Under the pieces are notes generated by a model that made no database searches, had not been told where the DNA came from, and was given only the letters and a program-made list of their open reading frames with translations. A program made the position numbers and the translations under genes. Below, in pieces: positions 54,065-63,087 of a stretch of DNA of 64,000 bases. Within the stretch, counting starts at the first letter, position 1; every line of letters starts with the position of its first letter. Source of the DNA: Pontivivens marinum (GTDB taxonomy: Bacteria; Pseudomonadota; Alphaproteobacteria; Rhodobacterales; Rhodobacteraceae); the NCBI RefSeq assembly GCF_900231835.1, contig NZ_OCTN01000001.1, positions 1,054,001-1,118,000 on the forward strand. The letters run 5' to 3'.

Positions 54065-54666
54065 AGCGATTTGGAATAGCGGGCGAGCATCTGCTCGTCC
54101 GTTTCACGCGGTGCATCCGCGCCGGCGTGGTCGACCAGCATTTCACCCATTGTGGGCACCGGACGAATCTTTGCCCATGTTTCCGGTTGCCACAGGCCGG
54201 ATCGCAACATGGATTTGGCGCAATGCAGATAGGCACGGGTGATCGTAACCCGCAGCACGGTCAGCGCCGGCTTGCCGTTAAATCCGCATTTCTCACACAA
54301 ATCCGCATCGTCCCGAATTTCCGCAACACCGCGCACACGCAATGTTTCACGTACACCGGGGATCATGAAAATCAGACCAATCGCAGGATCAGCCAACAGG
54401 TTGCTGAGGCTATCCAGCCGGTTATTCCCCGGCCTGTCAGGAATCAGCAGATGCGTGTCGTCCTCAACACACACAAAACCCGCAGCGTCGCCCCGTGGCG
54501 TCAGGTCCAGACCCTGAGCACCGGATGTGGACATCACCATGAATGGCGACGCTGCGATAAATTGACGGCAATGGGGGTCGAGATGGATCATTTCCTTGGC
54601 AACGGCCCGTGCGCTTTTCTCGCCGTATAGCGCGCGCAGGCTTGCCTCATCTGTGATCCGTCCCAT
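54058..54666 (-). CDS. PPOX-type FMN-dependent flavoprotein
   Basis: A 202-residue split-barrel flavoprotein of the pyridoxamine-5'-phosphate oxidase-like superfamily. The segments ASPFMVMSTSGAQGLDLTPRGD and LLIPDRPGNNRLDSL, with IGLIFMIPGVRETLRVRG, match the subfamily often labelled MSMEG_1061-like. It likely binds FMN or F420; the reaction is unknown. Its last codons overlap the mutS stop on the other strand. grpE lies upstream on the same strand with an 11-base gap, so the gene may sit at the end of the hrcA-grpE operon. Confidence 0.83.
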   Translation of the reverse strand: MGRITDEASLRALYGEKSARAVAKEMIHLDPHCRQFIAASPFMVMSTSGAQGLDLTPRGDAAGFVCVEDDTHLLIPDRPGNNRLDSLSNLLADPAIGLIFMIPGVRETLRVRGVAEIRDDADLCEKCGFNGKPALTVLRVTITRAYLHCAKSMLRSGLWQPETWAKIRPVPTMGEMLVDHAGADAPRETDEQMLARYSKSLY

Positions 54667-54677
54667 TGCTCTATCCT

Positions 54678-55235
54678 TTAGCCACCCGAAGATACGCCAA
54701 CCTGCGCGGGGCGCAGCAAGCGCTCACCGATCATGAAGCCCTCGGTCATGACCTGAAGCACGCAGCCGGCCGCGACGCCGGGCATTGGAGCCTCGAACAT
54801 TGCCTGATGCAGCTTTGGATCAAACTTATCGCCCATTTCAGGATCGATGCGCGTGATCTTGTGCTTTTCAAAGGCGCTCAGCAGCTCACGCTGGGTCAGC
54901 TCGATACCCTCCAGCACGCCGCCAACGGCCTCACGCTGTTCATCGGTAACGGTTTCCAGCGCGCGTTTCAGGTTGTCATGCACGGGCAGCAATTCACGCG
55001 CCAGGCGTGTGCCGCCGTAAACCTCGGCGTCCTTACGGTCACGCTCCAACCGCTTGCGCAGGTTTTCCATGTCCGCATAGGTGCGCAGCAATTTGTCGCG
55101 CAACTCCTCATTCTCGCTGCGAAGGTTAGCGATTTCGGCATCCGGATCGGCATAGCCGTCCAGATTTTCCTCGCTCTCGCCCTCGGCGTTCAGGATTTCT
55201 TCTAGATCTTGGTTCACGTCATTTTCGTCCGACAT
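54678..55235 (-). CDS. grpE: Nucleotide exchange factor GrpE
   Basis: A 185-residue homodimeric co-chaperone that releases ADP from DnaK. The acidic N-terminus (about 1-35) is followed by a long coiled coil (LRSENEELRDKLLRTYADMENLRKRLERD) and a C-terminal beta domain with the family motif LHQAMFE and G-V--VMTEGFMIGERLLRPA near the end. It is downstream of hrcA by 24 bases in one operon. dnaK and dnaJ are about 14 kb away. Confidence 0.95.
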   Translation of the reverse strand: MSDENDVNQDLEEILNAEGESEENLDGYADPDAEIANLRSENEELRDKLLRTYADMENLRKRLERDRKDAEVYGGTRLARELLPVHDNLKRALETVTDEQREAVGGVLEGIELTQRELLSAFEKHKITRIDPEMGDKFDPKLHQAMFEAPMPGVAAGCVLQVMTEGFMIGERLLRPAQVGVSSGG

Positions 55236-55259
55236 GTTTGCTTTCCGTGCTCAGCGCGT

Positions 55260-56330
55260 TCAGCGACCGTCCTTGAGGAGTCGGCCCACCAATTGCGCGG
55301 TGTAATCAACTATCGGCACGATACGTCCGTAATTCAGCCGTGTAGGGCCGATAACGCCGATCGCTCCGATGATCTTCCGATCAGAGTTCATATAGGGAGA
55401 TACGACCAGAGAGGAACCGGAAAGTGAAAAGAGCTTGTTTTCTGACCCGATGAAAACGCGCACCCCGTCGCCATCCTCGGTCAAACTCAGCAATTGTGCC
55501 AAATCCCGCTTCCGCTCAATATCGTCAAACAGTTGGCGCACCCGCACCAGATCGTCCTCTGCCTCGGTTGCGTCAATCAGATGCGATGTTCCGCGCACAA
55601 TCAGGCGATCGCGGTCATCATTCGTATTATCGGACCATAGCGCTACGCCCGATTCCACCAGATTGCGCGCCAGAACGTCCAGCTCCTGACGGCGCGCAGT
55701 GATTTCCAGCTCCACGATGGAGCGGGCCTCACCGACAGTGCGACCCTCCAGAATAGAGTTCAGAAAATTCGCAGCCTCACGCATGGCTGAGGGGGGCAAG
55801 CCCGGTGGCGGTGTGAACAACCGGTTTTCCACCCGCCCATCCGCCATCACCAGAACGACCAGTGCGCGTTCCTCGGATAGGGAAACGAATTCGATATGGC
55901 GGATCGGCGCCTCAACCTGCGGGGTTAGCACCAGCGAGGCACCCCGCGTCAGGCCCGACAGCACACCGCCGGCGCGGTTCAACGCGCCTGTGATGTCATC
56001 TGTATCGGTGCCAACCGCGCGCTCGATCTCCTGCCGGTCAACGCTGTTCACGTCGCCGCCCTCGATAAATCCGTCCACAAACATCCGCAGGCCACGCTGC
56101 GTCGGGATACGGCCGGCGCTGACATGGGGGCTACCCAACAGGCCCAGCACCTCCAGATCCTGCATGACGTTGCGTATCGTGGCTGCCGACACACGCTCCG
56201 CCAAGGATCGTGACAGGGTACGTGATCCTACAGGCTCTCCCGTATCCAGATACGTCTCAACCAGTGAGCGAAACACCGCACGGGCGCGCTCATTCATATC
56301 ATCCAACGTGCTGGTATGCGGATTTATCAT
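55260..56330 (-). CDS. hrcA: Heat-inducible transcription repressor HrcA
   Basis: A 356-residue repressor that binds CIRCE elements in front of chaperonin genes. The N-terminal winged helix (residues about 12-90) shows ETYLDTGEPVGSRTLSR, then VSAATIRNVMQDLEVLGLL, followed by a GAF-like and dimerisation region. Two starts are possible (56330 and 56297); the first is kept because of family length. No CIRCE element is seen in this window, so its target, usually groESL, must be elsewhere. It is divergent from rph across 112 bp. Confidence 0.94.
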   Translation of the reverse strand: MINPHTSTLDDMNERARAVFRSLVETYLDTGEPVGSRTLSRSLAERVSAATIRNVMQDLEVLGLLGSPHVSAGRIPTQRGLRMFVDGFIEGGDVNSVDRQEIERAVGTDTDDITGALNRAGGVLSGLTRGASLVLTPQVEAPIRHIEFVSLSEERALVVLVMADGRVENRLFTPPPGLPPSAMREAANFLNSILEGRTVGEARSIVELEITARRQELDVLARNLVESGVALWSDNTNDDRDRLIVRGTSHLIDATEAEDDLVRVRQLFDDIERKRDLAQLLSLTEDGDGVRVFIGSENKLFSLSGSSLVVSPYMNSDRKIIGAIGVIGPTRLNYGRIVPIVDYTAQLVGRLLKDGR

Positions 56331-56442
56331 GCTTATTCACAGGTAGACATGCCACGCAGGCAGGTCAACGCCGGCGTCCCCCGACTGGACGGATATAAGC
56401 CGCATGATGTAGGGGAAGAGCAACCTTAAGCAGGAGAATACC

Positions 56443-57156
56443 ATGCGCCCTTCCGGCCGGTCCATCGATCAACTTCGCCCCGTTTCTATCGAGACGAATG
56501 TGACCATGCACGCCGAGGGTTCGTGCATCATCCGCTGTGGCAACACCCACGTTCTGTGCACCGCATCGCTGGAACCCCGCGTGCCGCCATGGTTGCGCAA
56601 TACCGGACTGGGCTGGGTCACTGCCGAATACGGAATGCTGCCGCGCGCCACGACATCGCGGAACCGTCGTGAGGCCCAAACAGGCAAGCAATCGGGACGC
56701 ACGCAGGAAATCCAACGCCTGATCGGTCGCTCGCTGCGCGCCGGCGTGGACCGCGTTGCCTTGGGTGAGCGTCAGATCACCGTCGACTGCGATGTTTTGC
56801 AGGCTGATGGCGGCACCCGCTGCGCGTCCATCACCGGCGGCTGGGTTGCTTTGCGACTGGCCGTGAACAAACTGCTCAAGGCCGGTGATCTGAAAAGCGA
56901 CCCGCTGCCCACCCATGTTGCCGCGGTTAGCTGTGGCATCTATGGCGGCCAAACTGTTCTGGACCTCGACTACGCCGAGGACAGCGCAGCCGGCACCGAT
57001 GCGAATTTCGTCATGACCGGCAATGGCGGCCTGATCGAGGTTCAAGCCTCGGCTGAGGGGGCTGCGTTTTCACGCGATGAATTGACCAAGCTACTGGATC
57101 TTGCCGGCGCCGGCGTTGACGAACTGGTCGCCGCACAAAAGACAGCAATCGCATGA
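56443..57156 (+). CDS. rph: Ribonuclease PH
   Basis: A 237-residue phosphorolytic 3'-5' exoribonuclease that trims tRNA 3' ends. It starts [17 protein letters not shown], with the RNase PH signature [20 protein letters not shown] region near residue 70 (split by family motifs R86-type), and has [17 protein letters not shown] near 117. The ATG is preceded by CAGGAGA. First gene of the rph-rdgB-hemW operon; its stop overlaps the rdgB start by 4 bases. Confidence 0.96.
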   Translation: MRPSGRSIDQLRPVSIETNVTMHAEGSCIIRCGNTHVLCTASLEPRVPPWLRNTGLGWVTAEYGMLPRATTSRNRREAQTGKQSGRTQEIQRLIGRSLRAGVDRVALGERQITVDCDVLQADGGTRCASITGGWVALRLAVNKLLKAGDLKSDPLPTHVAAVSCGIYGGQTVLDLDYAEDSAAGTDANFVMTGNGGLIEVQASAEGAAFSRDELTKLLDLAGAGVDELVAAQKTAIA

Positions 57157-57767
57157 TGCGCAAACTTTCCTCGGGCGACCGGCTGGTCCTCGCATCCCAT
57201 AATGCGGGTAAGCTGCGTGAGATTACGGCACTGCTAGAACCCTATGGCATCGACGTTACCTCCGCCGGTGTTCTGGGCCTGCCAGAGCCTGAAGAAACCG
57301 AGGATACCTTTGCCGGTAATGCGCGGCTAAAGGCACATTTCGCGGCAAAGGAAACCGGCCTGATCGCTCTCAGCGATGATTCCGGTATCGAAGTTGATGC
57401 GCTGGACGGCGCGCCCGGCGTCTACACCGCCGACTGGGCCGAAACGGAAAACGGTCGGGACTTTATGCAAGCGATGAGCCGCACATGGCGCGAGTTGGAG
57501 GAGCGTAACGCCCCCGAGCCGCGCACCGGTCGGTTTGTGTGCACGCTGTGCCTCGCATGGCCAGACGGGCATGATCAGATCTATCGTGGTGATGCGTCAG
57601 GCCGACTGGTCTGGCCCCCCCGCGGCGATCAGGGCTTTGGCTATGATCCGATATTCATGCGCGACGGGCAAAGTGTGACCTTTGGCGAAATGCCCTATTC
57701 GCAGAAAGAACCGCTGAGCCACCGCTCCGCCGCGTTCCGTAAATTGGTGGCTGAGGCCCTTGTCTAA
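57153..57767 (+). CDS. rdgB: XTP/dITP diphosphatase (non-canonical purine NTP)
   Basis: A 204-residue nucleotide-sanitising enzyme that hydrolyses ITP, dITP and XTP. The substrate loop is [12 protein letters not shown] at residues 13-24, then [21 protein letters not shown], and the C-terminal motif is GFGYDPIF followed by [10 protein letters not shown]. The start overlaps the rph stop and its 3' end overlaps the hemW start by 8 bases, so the three genes are translationally coupled. Confidence 0.95.
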   Translation: MMRKLSSGDRLVLASHNAGKLREITALLEPYGIDVTSAGVLGLPEPEETEDTFAGNARLKAHFAAKETGLIALSDDSGIEVDALDGAPGVYTADWAETENGRDFMQAMSRTWRELEERNAPEPRTGRFVCTLCLAWPDGHDQIYRGDASGRLVWPPRGDQGFGYDPIFMRDGQSVTFGEMPYSQKEPLSHRSAAFRKLVAEALV

Positions 57768-58932
57768 AGTCCTATCCCCCGATTGGCGCAATGGTGGCTT
57801 TGGCGTCTATGTGCACTGGCCCTTTTGCCAGTCCAAATGCCCCTATTGCGACTTTAACTCGCATGTCCGGCGTGAAGTCGATCATGCTGCATGGCGCGAC
57901 GCCCTGTGCCGTGAGATCGACCATGCCGCAGCGCTCAGCGGACCACGCCGCGTCGATACCGTCTTTTTCGGCGGCGGCACGCCCAGCCTGATGCACCCCG
58001 ACACCATCGCCGCAATCATGCAGCGTATCGCCACTGTGTGGTCCCTATCGCCGGATGCAGAGGTCACGCTGGAGGCCAATCCCACCTCCGTGGAGGCAGG
58101 CAAGTTCCAGGGCTTTCGCGATGCCGGCATCAATCGTGTGTCCATGGGCATACAGGCGCTAAACGACCCTGACCTGAAACGACTAGGACGTATGCACACC
58201 GCGCGTGAGGCTATGGATGCGTTCGACGTTGCACGTCGCACATTTGACCGCGTCAGTTTTGATCTGATTTATGCACGTCAGGGGCAGGATCGGGATGCAT
58301 GGAAATCCGAGTTGAATCAAGCGATTAACTTAGGTTTAGATCATCTTTCCCTATATCAGTTAACCATCGAATCTACGACACGCTTTGGTGAGCTACACGC
58401 ACGCGGAGCGCTGCGTGGCCTGCCCAGCGATGCGCATGCAAGCGACATGTATTTCGACACGCAGGAGATCATGGATGCGGCTGGCCTATCCGCTTATGAA
58501 ATCTCAAACCACGCACGGGCCGGCGCGGAATCGCAGCACAACCTGATCTATTGGCGTTATGGCGACTATGCCGGTATCGGACCCGGCGCGCATGGTCGCA
58601 TTACCGACGGCAAAGGCAACCGCCTAGCCACCGAGACCCTGCGAATGCCCGAGGAATGGTTAAATTCAGCCAAAACCACCGGCCATGGCTACCTGCCCAC
58701 TGAGGAGCTGACATCGCACGATCAGGCTGTGGAGTGTATTTTGATGGGGCTACGCCTCAGCGAAGGTATCAATTTGGAACGGGTTCGCAGACTGGATGCC
58801 AACTTCTTGAACGAGGACGCCTTGGTTAGCTTGACCGATGGTGGACAAGTCTCGGTCGATGCGGATCAATTGAAAATCACACCACGCGGGCGGCCCATCA
58901 CAAATGCTATCCTACGGGAACTGATCGCCTGA
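57760..58932 (+). CDS. hemW: Radical SAM heme chaperone HemW
   Basis: A 390-residue radical SAM protein. The cluster motif CxxxCxxC is in FCQSKCPYCDFNSH near residue 24; the DFNSH after it is typical of HemW rather than coproporphyrinogen dehydrogenase HemN. HIS-rich SAM-binding segments FFGGGTPSLM and YQLTIESTTRFG follow. The start is TTG at 57760, inside the rdgB end. Its TGA stop is directly adjacent to the parB stop on the opposite strand (TGATCA). The G+C falls in the second half toward parB. Confidence 0.92.
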   Translation: MSKVLSPDWRNGGFGVYVHWPFCQSKCPYCDFNSHVRREVDHAAWRDALCREIDHAAALSGPRRVDTVFFGGGTPSLMHPDTIAAIMQRIATVWSLSPDAEVTLEANPTSVEAGKFQGFRDAGINRVSMGIQALNDPDLKRLGRMHTAREAMDAFDVARRTFDRVSFDLIYARQGQDRDAWKSELNQAINLGLDHLSLYQLTIESTTRFGELHARGALRGLPSDAHASDMYFDTQEIMDAAGLSAYEISNHARAGAESQHNLIYWRYGDYAGIGPGAHGRITDGKGNRLATETLRMPEEWLNSAKTTGHGYLPTEELTSHDQAVECILMGLRLSEGINLERVRRLDANFLNEDALVSLTDGGQVSVDADQLKITPRGRPITNAILRELIA

Positions 58933-59802
58933 TCAGACACCGCCTGATAGCAATTGGCACAACCGATCCAGCTCATCCAGATCATTATAGGTTACACTGA
59001 CCTGACCGCCACCGCCGGCCTGATGCTGAATAGACACCGCCAAACCCAACGTCGCTGACAAATCCCCCTCCAGCGAACGTGTATCGGCGTCCTTTTTCGG
59101 CGCGCGGGGCTGCTGACGGGTACCCAAACCAACCGGCGCCTTTGCACGCTTTTCCGCCTCACGTACCGACAGGCCCTGCTGCACGATTTGATGCGCCAGC
59201 GGTACTGGATCAGCCAAGGGGACAAGGGTACGTGCATGGCCGGCGGTCAGCTTACCGTCCACCAGCATATCCAGAATTTCATCTGGAAGTACAAGTAATC
59301 TCAATAGGTTAGCGATGTAGGAGCGGGATTTACCCAGCGCCTCGGCTAGTTTTTCCTGAGTATGCCCGAACTTTTCCATCAGTTGCTTATAGCCGCGAGC
59401 CTCCTCAACAGCGTTAAGATCAGATCGCTGAATGTTCTCGATGATTGCGACTTCGAGCACTTCGACATCGTTAAATTCACGTATAACAACGGGAAGTTCA
59501 TGCAGTTTTGCTCGCTGCGATGCACGCCAGCGACGCTCACCCGCTACGATCTGGTATCGTTCACTGTTTTTGGGATCAACGCGAACAATCAGCGGCTGAA
59601 TAACGCCCTTCTCACGGATTGAGCGAGTCAGTTCCTCTAAGTTCTCTTCAGTAAAACTGCGGCGCGGCTGATCCGGGTTTGGAGAGATATTATCGATTGG
59701 CAGGTGTTGTACGTTCTGATTGCCAGAGGATTGTGCCGGATCAACGTCCACCAACAAGGCAGACAAACCACGGCCTAAGCCCTTACGATCCGGTTTACGC
59801 AT
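58933..59802 (-). CDS. parB: Chromosome partitioning protein ParB
   Basis: A 289-residue parS-binding CTPase. The N-terminus has RKGLGRGLSALL, the interface for ParA, followed by the CTP-binding motifs (GVIQPLIVR and GERRWRASQ) near 65 and 95, and the helix-turn-helix TQEKLAEALGKSRSYIANLLRLL near 145. The C-terminal dimerisation domain is shorter than in many relatives. The ATG at 59802 has GGAG six bases upstream; a TTG four codons before is unlikely. It acts on the two parS sites in this window. Confidence 0.96.
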   Translation of the reverse strand: MRKPDRKGLGRGLSALLVDVDPAQSSGNQNVQHLPIDNISPNPDQPRRSFTEENLEELTRSIREKGVIQPLIVRVDPKNSERYQIVAGERRWRASQRAKLHELPVVIREFNDVEVLEVAIIENIQRSDLNAVEEARGYKQLMEKFGHTQEKLAEALGKSRSYIANLLRLLVLPDEILDMLVDGKLTAGHARTLVPLADPVPLAHQIVQQGLSVREAEKRAKAPVGLGTRQQPRAPKKDADTRSLEGDLSATLGLAVSIQHQAGGGGQVSVTYNDLDELDRLCQLLSGGV

Positions 59803-59821
59803 AACGGACTCCAAATATCAT

Positions 59822-60589
59822 TTAAGCGCCCGCCGAACGGCTTCGCAACTCAGCCGCAAGACGTTGATAGGCTAGGCTACCTGCGCTGGTTTCATCGTAA
59901 AGGAGGGCCGGCATCGCGTGGGATGGAGCCTCGGACAGACGGACATTTCGCGGGATTACCGTCTCAAATACCATCTCGCCCAATGTCTGACGCGCATCGG
60001 CCGCAACCTGATGGCATAGATTATTCCGGCGATCATACATCGTCAGGACAATGCCCTCAATCTCCAGCTTTGGATTCAGGGCGGAGCGCACTTCCTTGAT
60101 CGTACTCAAGAGTTGAGTCAGCCCTTCAAGCGCAAAAAACTCACATTGCAGCGGTACCAGCACGGAATTTGCAGCCGAAAGCGCGTTCAATGTCAGCAAA
60201 TTTAGCGCGGGTGGGCAGTCAACCAGCACGTAATCATAGTCGCCACTTTCAGATCGTAGGCAATCGCGCAGCCGGTTTGCCCTGTTCGACTCCCCCGACA
60301 ACGTAATATCAACCGAACTGAGATCCGAAGTTGCCGGTACAATCGACAGATTTGGAACAATTGTGGGGAGTGCAGCGGCGGAAATAGGCAACCGCTCAAC
60401 AAGCACGTCATAAGTAGATTTTTGCCGTGCGCTATTCTCGATCCCAATTCCGGTGGAGGCATTACCCTGAGGATCAAGATCGACCAACAACACACGCTGT
60501 CCAACCGCAGCCAAGGCAGTGCCCAGGTTAATGGCAGTCGTGGTTTTACCCACCCCGCCCTTCTGATTTGCGAGTGAAATTACCTTCAT
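59822..60589 (-). CDS. parA: Chromosome partitioning ATPase ParA
   Basis: A 255-residue deviant Walker ATPase that moves ParB-parS complexes along the nucleoid. The deviant P-loop is KGGVGKTTT at residues 10-18, Walker A' is VDLDPQGNAS and Walker B is YVLVDCPPALNLL. Upstream of parB in the operon; rsmG lies 12 bases before it. Confidence 0.97.
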   Translation of the reverse strand: MKVISLANQKGGVGKTTTAINLGTALAAVGQRVLLVDLDPQGNASTGIGIENSARQKSTYDVLVERLPISAAALPTIVPNLSIVPATSDLSSVDITLSGESNRANRLRDCLRSESGDYDYVLVDCPPALNLLTLNALSAANSVLVPLQCEFFALEGLTQLLSTIKEVRSALNPKLEIEGIVLTMYDRRNNLCHQVAADARQTLGEMVFETVIPRNVRLSEAPSHAMPALLYDETSAGSLAYQRLAAELRSRSAGA

Positions 60590-60601
60590 TTTGGGTCACT
60601 T

Positions 60602-61207
60602 TCAGACACGATTCAGGTTCCGAATTTGAAGGATCGCGCTATCCTTGTTGGTAAGACTTTGAACCTCCAGCAGGTCAAAAGTCCAGTCTTTGCGCGCATC
60701 TGTGATCTCCATTTGCCGATTAGACCCTTTGAGAAACAATGCTGTGCCATCAGCGGACAGATGGCGTTCGGCAAATTCCAGTAACATCGCTAACGGCGCG
60801 AGCGCACGTGCGCTAAGAACCCTCACGGAAAGTGGCTCAACCTGCTCAATCCGGGCGTTCAAAACACGTGCTGATAGGCCACATTCACGAATGACCGTCT
60901 GCATAAACAAGCATTTGCGCTGATCGCTTTCGATTAAAGTAAGATCGCGCTTAGGGTTCAGGCACGCCACAACCAAACCAGGAAAGCCCCCTCCGGAGCC
61001 AATATCAGCCCACTTTGCATCTTCGTTGGCAAGCTCTGCGACCTGCACAGAATCCAGTATATGCCTCGACCAAACATCTTTCAGAGTACTGGGCGCCACA
61101 AGGTTAATTCGCGGATTCCAGCGGTTAAGCAGTGAAACATAGGTTTCTAGGCGCTCTAATGTTTCACGTGAAACATGATTGGCGATTTTAGAGCGTGCAT
61201 CAGTCAT
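60602..61207 (-). CDS. rsmG: 16S rRNA (guanine-527-N7)-methyltransferase
   Basis: A 201-residue SAM-dependent methyltransferase. The SAM motif is WADIGSGGGFPGLVVA near residue 66 and VESDQRKC-like LIESDQRKCLFMQTV follows. The N-terminus NHVSRETLERL encodes a perfect parS palindrome (61160-61175). It starts 3 bases after the mnmG stop in the mnmE-mnmG-rsmG-parA-parB operon. Loss in other bacteria gives low-level streptomycin resistance. Confidence 0.95.
   Translation of the reverse strand: MTDARSKIANHVSRETLERLETYVSLLNRWNPRINLVAPSTLKDVWSRHILDSVQVAELANEDAKWADIGSGGGFPGLVVACLNPKRDLTLIESDQRKCLFMQTVIRECGLSARVLNARIEQVEPLSVRVLSARALAPLAMLLEFAERHLSADGTALFLKGSNRQMEITDARKDWTFDLLEVQSLTNKDSAILQIRNLNRV
61160..61175. 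other. parS centromere site 1, inside rsmG
   Basis: TGTTTCACGTGAAACA is the perfect 16-bp parS consensus, extended to an 18-bp palindrome by A and T at the ends. It lies in the 5' coding part of rsmG and encodes part of the NHVSRETL segment. ParB encoded nearby should load here and spread. Confidence 0.93.
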
Positions 61208-61210
61208 AAA

Positions 61211-63085
61211 TCAGGCCGACTTTCGTGAATATCGACGGGTAGCCGCAATCAATAGGTTCAACGCCGCAGGAGTCATTCCCTCAATCCGAGAAGCTTGCGC
61301 AATTGAGCCGGGGCGCACAGTGGATAGCTTACCCTTTAACTCTGTGGAAAGCCCCGCAACGCCTGAATAATCTAAATCAGATGGCAAAAGCGCCTCTGCA
61401 TCACGTTTAAGTGCAGCAATATCCTTTTTCTGCCGCTCCAGATAATTTGCGTATAGGGCATCAATCGAAAGCTGACCCATGATCTGATCATCAATTGATG
61501 CAGCATGCGGACACAACGCAACGACATCCTTCGTAGTCGTATCTGGTCGAGCCATCAGCTCAAATAGGCTACGGCGCTGGCCATCTTGGTTAACCTGAAG
61601 TCCGACAGCGATCGCTTCGTTTGGGGTAAACGTCGTTGTTGTCAGAATCTCACGGCCGCGAGACAGTGCATCACTCTTTTTCGTAAAGAGATCAGAACGC
61701 TTTGATCCAACACAGCCAATATCCATTCCTAGCTTTGTTAGCCTCTGATCAGCATTGTCAGCGCGTAGAGCCAACCGATATTCAGCCCGCGAAGTAAACA
61801 TTCTGTATGGTTCAGCAACCCCACGCGTCACCAAATCATCAACCATTACACCGATATACGCTTGGGATCGATCCAAGATGAATGGATCCCTACCCTTCAC
61901 AGATAGGGCGGCATTTAGTCCGGCCACCAAACCCTGCGCCGCTGCTTCCTCATAACCTGTCGTGCCATTGATCTGCCCCGCTAAGTACAAACCCGGGCAG
62001 TTCAGTACGTTCAGTCGGGAATCTAGCGACCGAGGATCAACGTAATCGTACTCAATTGCATATCCCGGCTGTACGATTTCCACGTTTTCCAATCCACCTA
62101 TCGACCGAACATAATTATCTTGCACCTCGACAGGTAATGAGGTCGATATCCCATTTGGATATACGACATCAGAGGTCAGACCCTCAGGCTCTAGAAAAAT
62201 TTGATGTGACGTTTTATCTGCAAAACGTACAACTTTATCCTCGATTGAGGGGCAGTATCGCGGGCCAACACCCTCAATATGCCCACCATACATCGCAGAG
62301 CGGTGTAGATTTTCGCGAATTATGTCGTGGGTACGCTCATTCGTATGGGTAATTCCGCATGCGATTTGCCTCGGCAAAGACCCAGAATCCATGAATGAGA
62401 AGCGCGAAGGCTCTTCATCAGCATCCTGATATTCAAGCTCAGACCATGCAATTGTCTTGGAATTCAAGCGAGGTGGCGTCCCAGTTTTCAATCGCCCTAA
62501 CGGTAAGCCAAGGTCCTCAATCCGTTTTGCCAGTAGCAATGACGCTGGATCGCCCATGCGACCGCCCTCATGCGTTACATCCCCAATATGGATAATGCCG
62601 CGCAGAAACGTACCAGCAGTCAAAATCACTGCCGAAGCAGAAACTTCGCTATCATCAGACAGGCGTACACCTGTAACGCGCCCACCATCCATCAACAGAT
62701 CATCAACGCTAGCCTCGATAATCGTGACGTTTTCAGCAGTTATGAATTCCGCCTGCATATGTTTCCGGTAGAGATCGCGATCAGCTTGGGTTCGCGGCCC
62801 TTGGACGGCAGGACCTTTTCGGCGATTCAACATCCGAAATTGAATACCTGCACGGTCGGCGACACGCCCCATCACACCGTCTAAGGCGTCAATCTCGCGC
62901 ACGAGATGCCCTTTTCCCAATCCACCAATGGCCGGATTACAGGACATTTCGCCAATACGATCCCGCCGATGCGTAATCAGGGCAACGCGGACACCCATCC
63001 GATGGGCGGCCATTGCAGCTTCTGAACCTGCATGCCCTCCCCCAACTACGATCACATCGAACGCTTTATGTTTCACGTGAAACAT
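61211..63085 (-). CDS. mnmG: tRNA uridine-5-carboxymethylaminomethyl modification enzyme MnmG
   Basis: A 624-residue FAD enzyme that, with MnmE, modifies U34 of certain tRNAs. The FAD motif is [14 protein letters not shown] at residues about 9-22; GNTHSM-type [21 protein letters not shown] follows, and PPRLNSKTI near 210 and [13 protein letters not shown] near 375 are family signatures. The chosen ATG at 63085 lies inside a parS palindrome, so the protein begins MFHVKH; a longer frame to 63103 would overlap mnmE. Two bases after the mnmE stop. Confidence 0.96.
   Translation of the reverse strand: MFHVKHKAFDVIVVGGGHAGSEAAMAAHRMGVRVALITHRRDRIGEMSCNPAIGGLGKGHLVREIDALDGVMGRVADRAGIQFRMLNRRKGPAVQGPRTQADRDLYRKHMQAEFITAENVTIIEASVDDLLMDGGRVTGVRLSDDSEVSASAVILTAGTFLRGIIHIGDVTHEGGRMGDPASLLLAKRIEDLGLPLGRLKTGTPPRLNSKTIAWSELEYQDADEEPSRFSFMDSGSLPRQIACGITHTNERTHDIIRENLHRSAMYGGHIEGVGPRYCPSIEDKVVRFADKTSHQIFLEPEGLTSDVVYPNGISTSLPVEVQDNYVRSIGGLENVEIVQPGYAIEYDYVDPRSLDSRLNVLNCPGLYLAGQINGTTGYEEAAAQGLVAGLNAALSVKGRDPFILDRSQAYIGVMVDDLVTRGVAEPYRMFTSRAEYRLALRADNADQRLTKLGMDIGCVGSKRSDLFTKKSDALSRGREILTTTTFTPNEAIAVGLQVNQDGQRRSLFELMARPDTTTKDVVALCPHAASIDDQIMGQLSIDALYANYLERQKKDIAALKRDAEALLPSDLDYSGVAGLSTELKGKLSTVRPGSIAQASRIEGMTPAALNLLIAATRRYSRKSA
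63069..63084. other. parS centromere site 2, at the mnmG start
   Basis: A second perfect TGTTTCACGTGAAACA, about 1.9 kb from the first. The 18-bp palindrome 63068-63085 contains the mnmG start codon, so ParB bound here could interfere with initiation of mnmG transcription or translation. Confidence 0.93.
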
Positions 63086-63087
63086 CC

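Noticed and set aside
54343-54358. Third parS-like site TGTTTCACGTACACCG inside the PPOX gene
   Set aside because: Only the left 10 bases match; the right half is broken, and such partial matches are expected by chance.
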